Positions 54,668-63,659 of a stretch of DNA of 64,000 nucleotides are shown piece by piece (within the stretch, counting starts at the first letter, position 1; each line of letters starts with the position of its first letter). The notes below the pieces were generated by a model, which saw nothing but the letters and a program-made list of their open reading frames with translations, ran no database searches and had not been told where the DNA came from. Where the stretch lies: assembly GCA_963799455.1 (NCBI GenBank), contig CAWCXF010000007.1:1426001-1490000 (forward strand), given 5' to 3'. The translations under genes and the position numbers were made by a program. This DNA is from CAWCXF01 sp963799455. GTDB lineage: Bacteria > Pseudomonadota > Alphaproteobacteria > Rhodobacterales > Rhodobacteraceae.

Positions 54668-55084
54668 GGGCTCGGCCCGAGCGGCGCGAGCGTCGGCCCT
54701 TCGCTCGTCGCGTGCCCCGAGGGCATCCCGCTCGGGCTGCCGCTCGGCGCCGAGGTCGGGACCGCCGCACCTGCGGCACCCCTTCCGCTCGGTCGGCGCC
54801 GGGGGCGCTCCCGAGCCTGGCCGCCGACCCGGCGTCGCGGTGGAGCGCCCGGGCGCGCGCCGGCCCCTCGCCGCGAGCGGCCTCGTGACCCGAACGCGAT
54901 CGGCTCGGGTCGAGGGGCCCGGCGCCGAGGTCTCGCCCCGCGGCCCAGGGGCGCCGGTCGCCCTGCTGCGCGGAGGCGTCCGCTTGAGCGGGCGCGGGGG
55001 CGGAGCGCTCGGGGAGCGTGGCGGCGCGGACCGTGCGAGCCGATCCCGTCTTGCCCCCCTTCGGCACGGCGTTAACCTGGATGA
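54668..55084. other. Gap without a recognisable gene
   Basis: Between betA and the thermonuclease-like gene I see no domain on either strand. Open frames here are long only because stop codons are rare at this GC content. No hairpin with a T-tract was found by eye. Confidence 0.45.
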
Positions 55085-55909
55085 ATGACGCGACTCCTCG
55101 CCCTGGCCTTGCTGCTGACGGCCTCCGCGCCGGGCTCCATCGCGAGCCTCGTGCCGAGCCCCGCGCCGGAGCGCGCCCCCCCACCCTCCGAGGCCGCCTC
55201 GTTCGCCGGAGCGGTGCGCGTGATCGACGCCGACACCATCGACGTGGGCGCGGTCCGGGTGAGGCTCCACGGCATCGACGCGGCCGAGACCGGCCAGACC
55301 TGCGAGAAGGGCGGCGTCGAGTGGCCCTGCGGCGCCTGGGCGTCCGAGCGGGTGCGCGACCTTTTCGAGGGGCGCCGGGCGCTCTGCGAGCGGATCGACA
55401 CCGACCGCTACGGCCGCGCCGTGGCGCGCTGCGCGGTGGACGGCGTCGAGTCGATCGCCGCGGCCAAGGAGGGGCTGGGCGGGGTGGAGGTGGGCGGGCT
55501 CGAGATCGCCTCGGGCGGGCCCGTGGACATGGGCGCCGAGATCGTCGGCCGCGGGCTCGCGGTCGCCTATCGGCGCTACTCCGACGACTACGCCGCCGTC
55601 GAGGCCGCGGCGCGCACGGGCGGCGCGGGCGTCTTCGCGGGCACGATGCAGCCCCCCGCCGAATACCGCGCGGAGCGGCGGGCGGGCGCCGCGGCCCGCA
55701 GGACCGCCGGGGCCGCCGGGGCCGCCGAGCGCGAAGCGCCCGATCCCGCCTGCCCGATCAAGGGCAACGTCTCGGCGCAGGGCCGCATCTACCACCTGCC
55801 CGAAGGCGCGTTCTACGAGCGCACCGTGATCGACGAGGGGCAGGGCGAGCGCTGGTTCTGCTCGCCGGAGGAGGCGCAGGCGGCCGGCTGGCGCGCCTCG
55901 CGCCGCTAG
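55085..55909 (+). CDS. Secreted thermonuclease-like (SNase) protein
   Basis: A 274-residue exported protein. After a signal peptide (MTRLLALALLLTASAPGSIA) comes a staphylococcal-nuclease-like domain: GAVRVIDADTIDVGAVRVRL, HGIDAAETGQTCEKGG, then CERIDTDRYGRAVARCAVDG and GRGLAVAYRRYSDDYAAVEA. A C-terminal ~50-residue module (CPIKGNVSAQGRIYHLPEGA ... GERWFCSPEEAQAAGWRAS) matches the sunset/Ada-like tail often fused to such nucleases. An insertion between the two halves of the nuclease fold contains a Gly-rich loop. Probably cleaves extracellular nucleic acid. Confidence 0.88.
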   Translation: MTRLLALALLLTASAPGSIASLVPSPAPERAPPPSEAASFAGAVRVIDADTIDVGAVRVRLHGIDAAETGQTCEKGGVEWPCGAWASERVRDLFEGRRALCERIDTDRYGRAVARCAVDGVESIAAAKEGLGGVEVGGLEIASGGPVDMGAEIVGRGLAVAYRRYSDDYAAVEAAARTGGAGVFAGTMQPPAEYRAERRAGAAARRTAGAAGAAEREAPDPACPIKGNVSAQGRIYHLPEGAFYERTVIDEGQGERWFCSPEEAQAAGWRASRR

Positions 55910-55919
55910 GCCGCGCGGC

Positions 55920-57182
55920 TCACTCGGCTGGGTCGGGGGCCGGGTCGGGGGCCGCGTCGGGGGCCGCGTCGAGGCCGATGCGGCGCGTGCGCCGGATGAC
56001 GTAGGCGACCGCCCCCACCGACATCAGCGAGGAGGCGAGCATCAGGTAGAGGAGCGGCATTTCCCCCCGCTCGGGGGTCAGAAGCGAGCCCGTCCAGGCC
56101 GCGAGCGCGGCACCGCCCCCGATCATGAACGCCCCGCCGAGGCCCGAGGCGGTGCCCGCGAGGTGCGGGCGCACCGAGAGCATGCCCGCGTTGGCGTTGG
56201 GCAGCACCATGCCGTTGCCCAGGCCCACGAAGGTCATCAGGCCGAAGAACGCATGCGCCGAATGCGTCCCCGACAGCGACAGCGCGACCGACGTGACGAG
56301 GCCCGCGACGGTCAGGCACGCGCCCCACAGGATCATCCGGTCGATCCCCACCGCCACCGAGAACCGCCCCGAGACGAAGTTGCCGGCGAAGTATCCCAGC
56401 GCCGGCGCGCCGAAGTAGACGCCGAGCTGCGCGGGCGTGAGGTCGAACACCTCCGAGCCCACGAAGGGCGCGCCGCCGACATAGGCGAAGAACGCCCCCG
56501 AGGCGAACATCGCGGCGCCGACATAGCCCCAGAAGCGAGGGGAGGCGAGCAGCTCGGGGTACTCGGCGAACTGCGCGCGGAAGCTGCGCCGCTCGCCGCT
56601 CATGGTCTCCCCGAGATCGGCCCAGATCAGCGCGGTGACGGCGAGGCCGAGGCCGAGGAGCAGCCAGAAGCTCGCCCGCCAGCCGTAGCTCACGTCGAGC
56701 CAGCCGCCGACGGCGGGGCCCACCATCGGCACCACGCTCATGCCCATCGTCACGTAGCCGATCATCGAGGCGGCCTGCGCCTGGGGCACCATGTCCCGCA
56801 CGATCGCGCGGCTGAGCACCAGCCCCACGGCCACGGCGGCCTGGACCATGCGGAAGGCGAGGAAGACCTCGATCGTGGGCGCGAGGGCGCAGCCCAGCGT
56901 CGCCAGCAGGAACACCGCGAAGGAGCCGAGCAGGACGGGGCGCCGCCCGAAGCGGTCCGAGATCGGGCCGACGGCGAGCTGGATCAGGGCGGTCACGCCG
57001 AGGTAGAGCCCGATCGAGAGCTGCACGACCCGGTAGTCGGTCTCGAAATACCGCGCCATGTCGGGCAGCGAGGGCAGGAACACGTTCATCGACAGCGCCG
57101 GGAGCCCGGCGACGAGGATCAGCGTGGCGATGTGGGGCGGGGTCGCGCGGTCGAGGAACCGCGACGCGGGGAGGGAGGCCAT
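55920..57182 (-). CDS. Bcr/CflA-type MFS drug/metabolite exporter
   Basis: A 420-residue 12-helix transporter. The N-terminal LVAGLPALSMNVFLPSLPDM and the loop motif GPISDRFGRRPVLLGSFAVF identify the Bcr/CflA drug-resistance branch, with QAAVAVGLVLSRAIVRDMVP and YGWRASFWLLLGLGLAVTAL following. The ATG at 57182 gives the usual N-terminus; the earlier frame start adds an implausible arginine-rich leader. The last 20 residues repeat Asp-Ala/Pro-Ala-Pro. Substrate unknown. Confidence 0.92.
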   Translation of the reverse strand: MASLPASRFLDRATPPHIATLILVAGLPALSMNVFLPSLPDMARYFETDYRVVQLSIGLYLGVTALIQLAVGPISDRFGRRPVLLGSFAVFLLATLGCALAPTIEVFLAFRMVQAAVAVGLVLSRAIVRDMVPQAQAASMIGYVTMGMSVVPMVGPAVGGWLDVSYGWRASFWLLLGLGLAVTALIWADLGETMSGERRSFRAQFAEYPELLASPRFWGYVGAAMFASGAFFAYVGGAPFVGSEVFDLTPAQLGVYFGAPALGYFAGNFVSGRFSVAVGIDRMILWGACLTVAGLVTSVALSLSGTHSAHAFFGLMTFVGLGNGMVLPNANAGMLSVRPHLAGTASGLGGAFMIGGGAALAAWTGSLLTPERGEMPLLYLMLASSLMSVGAVAYVIRRTRRIGLDAAPDAAPDPAPDPAE

Positions 57183-57301
57183 TCGGGGGCAGATAGGCCG
57201 TCCGCCGCGCGGCGCCAAGGCGCGGGGCCGCGCCGAGGGGCCTTTCGCGGCCCGCGCGCGGTCCGTAAGGAGCCCGGGACGGCTCACGGGGGGGAGGCTT
57301 C

Positions 57302-58834
57302 ATGCGCGACATCCTGGCGGAACTCGAGGCGCGGCGCGCGACGGCGCGGATGGGCGGCGGGGAGCGGCGCGTCGAGGCGCAGCACGCGCGCGGCAAGCTC
57401 ACCGCGCGCGAGCGGCTGGAGCTGCTGCTCGATGCGGGGAGCTTCGAGGAGTGGGACGCCTTCGTCACCCACCGCGCCACCGACTTCGGCATGGCCGAGG
57501 AGCGGCCGGCGGGCGACGGGGTCGTGACGGGCTGGGGCACGATCAACGGCCGCCAGGTCTACGTCTTCTCCCAGGACTTCACCGTGTTCGGCGGCTCGCT
57601 CAGCGAGACCCACGCGCAGAAGATCTGCAAGGTGATGGACATGGCGGTGCGCAACGGCGCCCCCGTGATCGGGCTCAACGATTCGGGCGGCGCGCGCATC
57701 CAGGAGGGCGTGGCCTCGCTCGCGGGCTACGCGGAGGTGTTCCAGCGCAACGTGCTGGCCTCCGGCGTGGTGCCGCAGATCTCGCTCGTCATGGGCCCCT
57801 GCGCGGGCGGCGCGGTCTACTCGCCCGCCATGACCGACTTCATCTTCATGGTCCGCGGCACCTCCTACATGTTCGTCACTGGGCCCGACGTGGTGCGCAC
57901 GGTCACCAACGAGGTGGTGACGGCCGAGGAGCTCGGGGGGGCGGCGACCCACACCCGGCGCTCCTCGGTGGCCGACGGGGCCTTCGACAACGACGTGGAG
58001 GCCCTGGCCGAGGTGCGCCGGCTGGTGGACTTCCTGCCCGCCTCGAACCGCGAGGCGCCGCCCGTGCGGCCCTTCTTCGACGCGCCCTCCCGCGTCGAGC
58101 CCTCGCTCGACACGCTGGTGCCCTCGGGCAAGACCACGCCCTACGACATGGCGGAGCTGATCGAGAAGGTGGCCGACGAGGGCGACTTCTTCGAGATCCA
58201 GGCCGAGTTCGCGCGCAACATCATCACCGGCTTCATCCGCCTCGAAGGGCGCAGCGTCGGCGTGGTCGCCAACCAGCCGATGGTGCTCGCGGGCTGCCTC
58301 GACATCGACTCGGCCCGCAAGGCCGCGCGCTTCGTGCGGTTCTGCGACTGCTTCGGGATCCCGATCCTCACCTTCGTGGACGTGCCGGGCTTCCTGCCGG
58401 GCACGGGCCAGGAGTTCGGCGGCGTCATCAAGCACGGCGCGAAGCTGCTGTTCGCCTACGGCGAGGCCACCGTGCCCAAGGTCACCGTCATCACGCGGAA
58501 AGCGTATGGCGGGGCCTACGACGTGATGGCCTCCAAGCACCTGAGGGGCGATGTCAACTACGCCTGGCCCACCGCCGAGATCGCGGTGATGGGCGCCAAG
58601 GGGGCGGCCGAGATCCTCTACCGCTCGGAGGCGGGCGAGCCCGAGCGAATCGCCGCGCGGGCCGAGGAGTACGAGGCGAGCTTCGCCAACCCGTTCAAGG
58701 CCGCCGAGCGCGGCTTCGTGGACGAGGTCATCATGCCGCGCTCGACGCGGGCGCGGGTCTGCCGCGCCTTCGCCGGGCTCCGCGGCAAGCGGCTGGAGAA
58801 CCCGTGGAAGAAGCACGACAACATCCCGCTGTGA
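57302..58834 (+). CDS. pccB: Propionyl-CoA carboxylase beta chain
   Basis: A 510-residue carboxyltransferase starting MRDILAELEARRATARMGGG. Acyl-CoA and biotin pockets are marked by GLNDSGGARIQEGVASLAGY, MGPCAGGAVYSPAMTDFIFM and PTYDM-like TPYDMAELIEKVADEGDFFE; FVDVPGFLPGTGQEFGGVIK and TRKAYGGAYDVMASKHLRGD follow. It transfers CO2 from biotin on PccA to propionyl-CoA, giving methylmalonyl-CoA. pccA lies 1.8 kb downstream on the same strand with small genes in between. Confidence 0.97.
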   Translation: MRDILAELEARRATARMGGGERRVEAQHARGKLTARERLELLLDAGSFEEWDAFVTHRATDFGMAEERPAGDGVVTGWGTINGRQVYVFSQDFTVFGGSLSETHAQKICKVMDMAVRNGAPVIGLNDSGGARIQEGVASLAGYAEVFQRNVLASGVVPQISLVMGPCAGGAVYSPAMTDFIFMVRGTSYMFVTGPDVVRTVTNEVVTAEELGGAATHTRRSSVADGAFDNDVEALAEVRRLVDFLPASNREAPPVRPFFDAPSRVEPSLDTLVPSGKTTPYDMAELIEKVADEGDFFEIQAEFARNIITGFIRLEGRSVGVVANQPMVLAGCLDIDSARKAARFVRFCDCFGIPILTFVDVPGFLPGTGQEFGGVIKHGAKLLFAYGEATVPKVTVITRKAYGGAYDVMASKHLRGDVNYAWPTAEIAVMGAKGAAEILYRSEAGEPERIAARAEEYEASFANPFKAAERGFVDEVIMPRSTRARVCRAFAGLRGKRLENPWKKHDNIPL

Positions 58835-58993
58835 CACCTGCGGTTGAGTCGGGCGAGGCGGATGGGCGACGCTGCGCCCCCGAGCGGACCCCGAGCGTCC
58901 CCCGGGGGTTACCCCGGCGCGGCGAGCCTCTAGTGTCGGCGGCGGGCCCGGCGCCGTCGGGGTCCACCGCAACCGACCGCACAGGAGAACCCC

Positions 58994-59125
58994 ATGCGCA
59001 TCGTCCTCGGCCTTTCCCTCGCCGCCTTCGTGGCCGGCTGCGCCCGCGAGCCCGAGCCCGCCCCCGTGGTCGTCACCCAGCCCGCGCCGGTCACGGCCGA
59101 GCCCGTCTTCACCGGCAAGCTCTGA
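58994..59125 (+). CDS. Tiny lipoprotein 1 of the pccB-pccA interval
   Basis: A 43-residue predicted lipoprotein. MRIVLGLSLAAFVAGC is a short signal with lipobox Val-Ala-Gly-Cys16, followed by a Pro/Val/Glu-rich mature part of 28 residues. AGGAGAA precedes the ATG at 58994. It heads three similar mini-genes in a row. Function unknown; entericidin-like or simply small envelope lipoproteins are possible. Confidence 0.75.
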   Translation: MRIVLGLSLAAFVAGCAREPEPAPVVVTQPAPVTAEPVFTGKL

Positions 59126-59189
59126 GGCCGCTTGCGCCTTCGGCGGGGTCGCGCCCGGCGGCGCGCCCTCGCCCCTCCCGGGAGCCGTC

Positions 59190-59351
59190 ATGCGCGCAGC
59201 CCTCCTCCTGAGCCTCGCGGCGCTCGCCTCGGCCTGCGCCCCCGTCGTGCCCGACAACGCCCCGGTCATCGTCCCGCGCCCGGTGCCGCTCGATCCCGCG
59301 CCGCCGCTGGCGACCATCGGGCCGGTCCTCGATCCGGTCGGCACGTTCTGA
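59190..59351 (+). CDS. Tiny lipoprotein 2 of the pccB-pccA interval
   Basis: A 53-residue predicted lipoprotein: MRAALLLSLAALASAC with the cysteine at position 16, then a proline-rich mature part (APVVPDNAPVIVPRPVPLDP). GGGAG lies a few bases before the ATG at 59190. The signal part is closely similar to that of the next gene, which suggests local duplication. Confidence 0.75.
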   Translation: MRAALLLSLAALASACAPVVPDNAPVIVPRPVPLDPAPPLATIGPVLDPVGTF

Positions 59352-59369
59352 CCACGCCCTGGAGATCCC

Positions 59370-59507
59370 ATGCGCCTTGCCCTTCTCCTGACCCTCGTGG
59401 CGCTCGCGTCGGCCTGCGCCCGCGAGGAGCCCTACGCCGGCGACACGCCGCCCGCGCCGCTCGAGGCCGAGCCGCCCCTCGGTGCCTACGGCCCCGTCGT
59501 CCTCTGA
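59370..59507 (+). CDS. Tiny lipoprotein 3 of the pccB-pccA interval
   Basis: A 45-residue predicted lipoprotein: MRLALLLTLVALASAC, lipobox cysteine at 16, then AREEPYAGDTPPAPLEAEPP and a short hydrophobic end. GGAG precedes the ATG at 59370, 18 bases after the previous stop. Same design as its two upstream neighbours. Confidence 0.75.
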   Translation: MRLALLLTLVALASACAREEPYAGDTPPAPLEAEPPLGAYGPVVL

Positions 59508-59871
59508 GACCGCGACCCGCTCCGAGGTGATCAAGCACCGCGGCTTCCCGGGCCGGCTCCCCGGCACCGACCACCAGTTCACCATCCGCCGTGCCAACCC
59601 GCGCGGCGCCACGCCGATCGTGCGGCGCGAGCGGCTCGCCGACCGACGACCCGGCGACCGCCGCGCCGACGCCGCGTTCGTGGCCGCGCTCTGGGCGTGC
59701 TTCGGGGAGGAGCCCTTCGAGCGCGGCAACCTCGACGCGGGGCGGCTGTCGTGGTTGATCGGCCGCGAGGTCGTGCCGGCCCGCGAGCCCTTCGACCCCG
59801 CCGCCTACGATTCGCTCCTGCGCCTCGACCCGGGCCGGGCCCGCGCGGCCTTCCCCGAGGCGTTCGACTAG
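59482..59871 (+). CDS. Unknown small protein between pccB and pccA
   Basis: An ORF of 129 residues if it starts at GTG 59482 (overlapping the lipoprotein), or about 114 from GTG 59527, which begins before the coherent part VIKHRGFPGRLPGTDHQFTI. The C-terminal half (FVAALWACFGEEPFERGNLD, GRLSWLIGREVVPAREPFDP) looks like real coding sequence with varied residues. No family is recognised. Confidence 0.5.
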   Translation: MPTAPSSSETATRSEVIKHRGFPGRLPGTDHQFTIRRANPRGATPIVRRERLADRRPGDRRADAAFVAALWACFGEEPFERGNLDAGRLSWLIGREVVPAREPFDPAAYDSLLRLDPGRARAAFPEAFD

Positions 59872-60294
59872 GGAGCCGCGAGCGGCCGCCTGGATCGGGC
59901 GAGCCTCCGCCGAGGGCGGGGGGCGATCGGCGGAACTTGGCCGATGACGGGGCGTTCTTCACGTCGCTGTTTGCGGACGAGCCGCGGCGAGCGATCCTCA
60001 GAGTCGCGGACGATGAGGGTTGCCCGACTCGTCCGGCGTACCCAAGATAGTACCCCTTCCTCCAGGGGCCGGCCGAGTATCCCCTTGCTCGCGCCGGCTC
60101 CGACGGGTGTGGGGATGCCGCGCCCGGGTCCGAGGCGAGCCTCCCCGTGTCGCGCCGTGCCCCTGCGCCTTCCTGCGCGCGCGTCAGGCGATGACAGGCC
60201 CCCCTGTCAGGCGATGACAGGGCGTCGTGCTTCCCCCCTCCGAGCGCCTGCGACATGATCGCGACCGCACCTCGCCCATGAGAAGGATCACGGC
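59872..60294. other. Intergenic region upstream of the pccA-side genes
   Basis: No gene is supported. The region holds a pair of tandem palindromes (listed separately) about 75 bases upstream of the next lipoprotein gene, so it is probably the control region for the following genes. Confidence 0.5.
60183..60220. promoter_or_regulatory. Two tandem palindromic operator-like sites
   Basis: GTCAGGCGATGACAGG occurs at 60183-60198 and again at 60205-60220, exactly 22 bases apart. Each copy contains an inverted repeat of the form (T/C)GTCA-N5-TGACA, perfect in the second copy. Two equal palindromes on the same helical face suggest binding of a dimeric regulator pair upstream of the small lipoprotein gene and pccA. 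Confidence 0.6.
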
Positions 60295-60519
60295 ATGCGA
60301 CTCACTCGACTGGCCCTCGCGGCGGCCGCGCTCGCGGCGCTCTCGGCCTGCACGGACCCCTATGGCAACCAGCGCTTCAGCGAGACCGAGCGCGCCGTGC
60401 TCGGCGCGGGCGCTGGCGCGGCGATCGCGGATGCGACCGACAACAGCGTCGCCACCGGCGCCGTCCTGGGCGGCCTGATCGGCGCCGGCGTGGACGACAG
60501 GCGCATCTACGGGCGCTGA
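60295..60519 (+). CDS. Small glycine-zipper lipoprotein
   Basis: A 74-residue predicted lipoprotein: MRLTRLALAAAALAALSAC with the lipobox cysteine at residue 19, then RFSETERAVLGAGAGAAIAD and NSVATGAVLGGLIGAGVDD, a glycine-zipper-like stretch able to associate with membranes. AAGGA precedes the ATG. It lies 118 bases before pccA on the same strand, downstream of the tandem palindromes. Function unknown. Confidence 0.8.
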   Translation: MRLTRLALAAAALAALSACTDPYGNQRFSETERAVLGAGAGAAIADATDNSVATGAVLGGLIGAGVDDRRIYGR

Positions 60520-60637
60520 ACCCCGGCGGCCCGCGCGGATCCCCGGGGCGCTCGCAGGCGCGCCTCGGGGGCTCGGGCTTGACGGGGGCGCTCCGGGCGG
60601 GCCCTAGGGGGGCGTCACGCAGCGTCCCGGAGCCCGC

Positions 60638-62734
60638 ATGTTCTCGTCCATCCTGATCGCCAACCGCGGCGAGATCGCCTGCCGCGTGATCCGCACCGCG
60701 CGCGCCATGGGCCTGCGCACCATCGCGGTGCATTCGGACGCCGACGCGGGCGCGCTGCACGTGCGCGAGGCCGACGAGGCGGTGCGCATCGGCCCCGCGC
60801 CCGCCGCGCGCTCCTATCTCGACAGGGAGGCGATCCTCGACGCGGTGCGCGCCACCGGCGCCGAGGCCGTCCATCCGGGCTACGGGTTCCTGTCGGAGAA
60901 CGCCGCCTTCGCCCGCGCGCTGGAGGAGGCGGGCGTGGCCTTCGTCGGCCCGCCCCCGGGCGCGATCGACAAGATGGGCGACAAGATCACCTCCAAGCGC
61001 ATCGCCGCCGAGGCCGGGGTCTCGACGGTGCCGGGCCATGTCGGGCTGATCGAGGACGCGGACGAGGCCGTGCGGATCGCGGGCGAGGTCGGCTTCCCGG
61101 TGATGATCAAGGCGACCGCGGGCGGCGGCGGCAAGGGGATGCGCATCGCGCGCTCGGAAGGAGAGGCGCGCGAGGGCTATGAGCGGGCGCGCTCGGAGGC
61201 CGGCGCCTCCTTCGGCGACGACCGGGTTTTCGTCGAGCGCTACGTCGAGCGGCCGCGCCACATCGAGATCCAGGTGCTGGCCGATTCGCACGGGGCCTGC
61301 CTCTATCTCGGCGAGCGCGAGTGCTCGATCCAGCGGCGCAACCAGAAGGTCGTGGAGGAGGCGCCCTCGCCCTTCCTCGACGCCGAGACCCGGCGCGCGA
61401 TGGGCGAGCAGGCCGTGGCGCTGGCGCAGGCCGTCGGCTACCGCTCCGCCGGCACCGTCGAGTTCATCGTCGACGCGCAGCGCGAGTTCTACTTCCTGGA
61501 GATGAACACCCGCCTCCAGGTCGAGCACCCCGTGACCGAGCTGATCACCGGGCTCGACCTGGTGGAGTGGATGATCCGCGTGGCCGACGGCCAGCCGCTC
61601 GGGATGACCCAAGGCGACGTGTCCCTGACGGGCTGGGCGATCGAGAGCCGCGTCTACGCCGAGGATCCCTATCGCGGCTTCCTGCCCTCGACGGGGCGGC
61701 TCACGCGCTACCGCCCGCCCGAGCAGCGCGCCGCGGGGCCGATGGCCGAGCGGGGCACCTGGGCCGCGGCCGTGGGGCCGGGCGTCGCCGCGCCCGATGG
61801 GGAAGGGGCCTCCGACGAGGGCGCCGCGGCGCCAGGGACGGCCGTGCGCAACGACACCGGCGTGTTCGAGGGCGGCGAGATCTCGGTGTTCTACGACCCG
61901 ATGATCGCCAAGCTCTGCGCCTGGGCGCCCGACCGGGCCGCGGCCACCCTGGCGATGCGCGAGGCGCTGGGCGCCTTCGAGATCGAGGGGATCGGCCACA
62001 ACCTGCCCTTCCTCGAAGCCGTCATGGAGCATCCCGACTTCGTCTCGGGCGACATCACCACCGCCTTCATCGACGAGTCCTTCCCCGAGGGCTTCCACGG
62101 CGCCACGCTGGCGCCCGGCGACCTGCGCGCGCTCGCCGCTTGCGCGGCGGCGATGCACCGCGTCTCGGAGATCCGGCGCGCGCGGATCTCGGGGCGGATG
62201 GACAACCACGAGCGCCGCGTCGGCGCCGATTGGGTGGTCACGCTCCAGGGCGAGCGCTTCGAGCTCGCCATCGAGGCCGACCGCGAGGGCGCGACGGTGC
62301 GGTTCCTCGACGGGACGATCCACCGCGTCACCTCCGACTGGACGCCGGGGACGACGCTGGCACGGCTCGACGTGGACGGGCGGCCGCTCACGGTCCGGGT
62401 GGAGAAGATCGTCCAGGGCTTCCGGATGCGCGCCCGCGGGGCGGATCTCGACGTGCGCGTGCGCACGCCGCGTCAGGCCGAGCTGGCGGCGCTCATGCCC
62501 GAGCGTCAGGCGGCCGACACCTCGAAGCTGCTCCTGTGCCCGATGCCGGGGCTCGTGACGCGCATCGACGTGGGCGTGGGCGACGCGGTCGAGGCGGGCC
62601 AGGCGCTCTGCGTGGTCGAGGCGATGAAGATGGAGAACGTGCTGCGCGCCGAGCGTCGCGGCACCGTCTCGAAGCTCAACGCCTCCGTGGGCGACGGCCT
62701 CGCGGTGGACGACGTGATCCTGGAGTTCGAGTAG
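60638..62734 (+). CDS. pccA: Propionyl-CoA carboxylase alpha chain (biotin carboxylase plus biotin carrier)
   Basis: A 698-residue biotin carboxylase. MFSSILIANRGEIACRVIRT begins the BC domain, the ATP-grasp loop is KATAGGGGKGMRIARSEGEA, and EFIVDAQREFYFLEMNTRLQ and VEHPVTELITGLDLVEWMIR are the catalytic core. A BT-type linker domain follows, and the biotin carrier at the end has the biotinylated lysine in VVEAMKMENVL. Near residues 368-407 a Gly/Ala/Glu-rich insertion lengthens a surface loop. With PccB it carboxylates propionyl-CoA. Confidence 0.97.
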   Translation: MFSSILIANRGEIACRVIRTARAMGLRTIAVHSDADAGALHVREADEAVRIGPAPAARSYLDREAILDAVRATGAEAVHPGYGFLSENAAFARALEEAGVAFVGPPPGAIDKMGDKITSKRIAAEAGVSTVPGHVGLIEDADEAVRIAGEVGFPVMIKATAGGGGKGMRIARSEGEAREGYERARSEAGASFGDDRVFVERYVERPRHIEIQVLADSHGACLYLGERECSIQRRNQKVVEEAPSPFLDAETRRAMGEQAVALAQAVGYRSAGTVEFIVDAQREFYFLEMNTRLQVEHPVTELITGLDLVEWMIRVADGQPLGMTQGDVSLTGWAIESRVYAEDPYRGFLPSTGRLTRYRPPEQRAAGPMAERGTWAAAVGPGVAAPDGEGASDEGAAAPGTAVRNDTGVFEGGEISVFYDPMIAKLCAWAPDRAAATLAMREALGAFEIEGIGHNLPFLEAVMEHPDFVSGDITTAFIDESFPEGFHGATLAPGDLRALAACAAAMHRVSEIRRARISGRMDNHERRVGADWVVTLQGERFELAIEADREGATVRFLDGTIHRVTSDWTPGTTLARLDVDGRPLTVRVEKIVQGFRMRARGADLDVRVRTPRQAELAALMPERQAADTSKLLLCPMPGLVTRIDVGVGDAVEAGQALCVVEAMKMENVLRAERRGTVSKLNASVGDGLAVDDVILEFE

Positions 62735-62745
62735 GGCGGGCGCTC

Positions 62746-63291
62746 TTGAGCTTCGACCCCTGGCTCGGCCCCGCCGTCGTCGCGGCGGGCATCGCCGCGC
62801 TCGTCAACCTGCTGGGCCTGATCGTCACCGGGCGGCGGCTGCGCGGGCAGGAGCGCCGGCGCCGGCTGGAGCGCGAGGACGACCTGCGGATCGCGCTGGC
62901 GGCCGAGGTCGCCGCGCATGTCGAGCTGCTGCGGCTCTTCGACCTCGACGAGCAGTGGCGACGCATCGTCGGCCGGATGGAGGCCGAGCCCGACTACGCG
63001 CCCTTCGTGCCGAGCGAGCGCAACGACACGGTGTTCCGGGCGCTGGTCGCCGAGATCCAGGTGCTGCCGGAGGGGGCGATCGAGCCGGTCGTGCGCTACT
63101 ACGGCCAGCTCCACGCGATCGAGGCCGTCGTCGGCGACCTGCGCTCCGAGGTGTTCCGCGCGATGGATCAGGCGGAGCGGATCGCCATGTACACCGACTA
63201 CATCGCGCTCAAGAAGGAGGCGTTGGCGCGGGGCGAGGCGGCGATCGACGCTCTGAGGCCGTCGGCCGCTCGCAGCGTCCCGGGCGGGTGA
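62746..63291 (+). CDS. Unknown protein with one N-terminal membrane helix
   Basis: A 181-residue protein starting at TTG 62746, 11 bases after pccA. Residues 4-28 (WLGPAVVAAGIAALVNLLGL) form a membrane anchor; the rest is helical and charged (RRRRLEREDDLRIALAAEVA, VFRAMDQAERIAMYTDYIAL), probably a cytoplasmic coiled coil-like domain. No family recognised. Closeness to pccA suggests one transcript. Confidence 0.65.
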   Translation: MSFDPWLGPAVVAAGIAALVNLLGLIVTGRRLRGQERRRRLEREDDLRIALAAEVAAHVELLRLFDLDEQWRRIVGRMEAEPDYAPFVPSERNDTVFRALVAEIQVLPEGAIEPVVRYYGQLHAIEAVVGDLRSEVFRAMDQAERIAMYTDYIALKKEALARGEAAIDALRPSAARSVPGG

Positions 63292-63346
63292 CGGTGGGCG
63301 GGTGACGGTGGGCGGGTGCCGCGGGGCGGGCGGCGGTGACGGGCGC

Positions 63347-63577
63347 TCAGTAGCCCGGCCGCGGGCCGGTCTGCCCCTTGAGGGGGGGCGGCGACTTCGG
63401 CGCCGCGGACACCGGCGCCGTCGTCGCCCGCGAGGATGGCTCCGACCCGGCGGCCCTGACGGGGCGGGCCTGGTCGAGGGCCGGGACGCGCGGTCGCGCC
63501 GAGGGCCAGGTCGGGCGACGATCGCCCGGGCGGTCGAGGCCCTTCGCCCGCTCCGGTCCCGTCACGAGGTGAGCCAT
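63347..63577 (-). CDS. Doubtful small Pro/Arg-rich ORF
   Basis: An ORF of 76 residues from ATG 63577 with GGAGG eight bases upstream. The product is rich in Pro, Ala and Arg with no domain, so it may be chance. It otherwise occupies a 368-base gap that also has a 14-bp unit repeated at the pccA-side end (TGACGGTGGGCGGG at 63290-63303 and 63304-63317). Confidence 0.3.
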   Translation of the reverse strand: MAHLVTGPERAKGLDRPGDRRPTWPSARPRVPALDQARPVRAAGSEPSSRATTAPVSAAPKSPPPLKGQTGPRPGY

Positions 63578-63659
63578 GCGGACCCTCCATCCGGCGGCGC
63601 CCGTGCCGCCCGTCCTCAAGGTAGGGCATCGGACCCTGTGGATCAATGAATCCCGCGGC

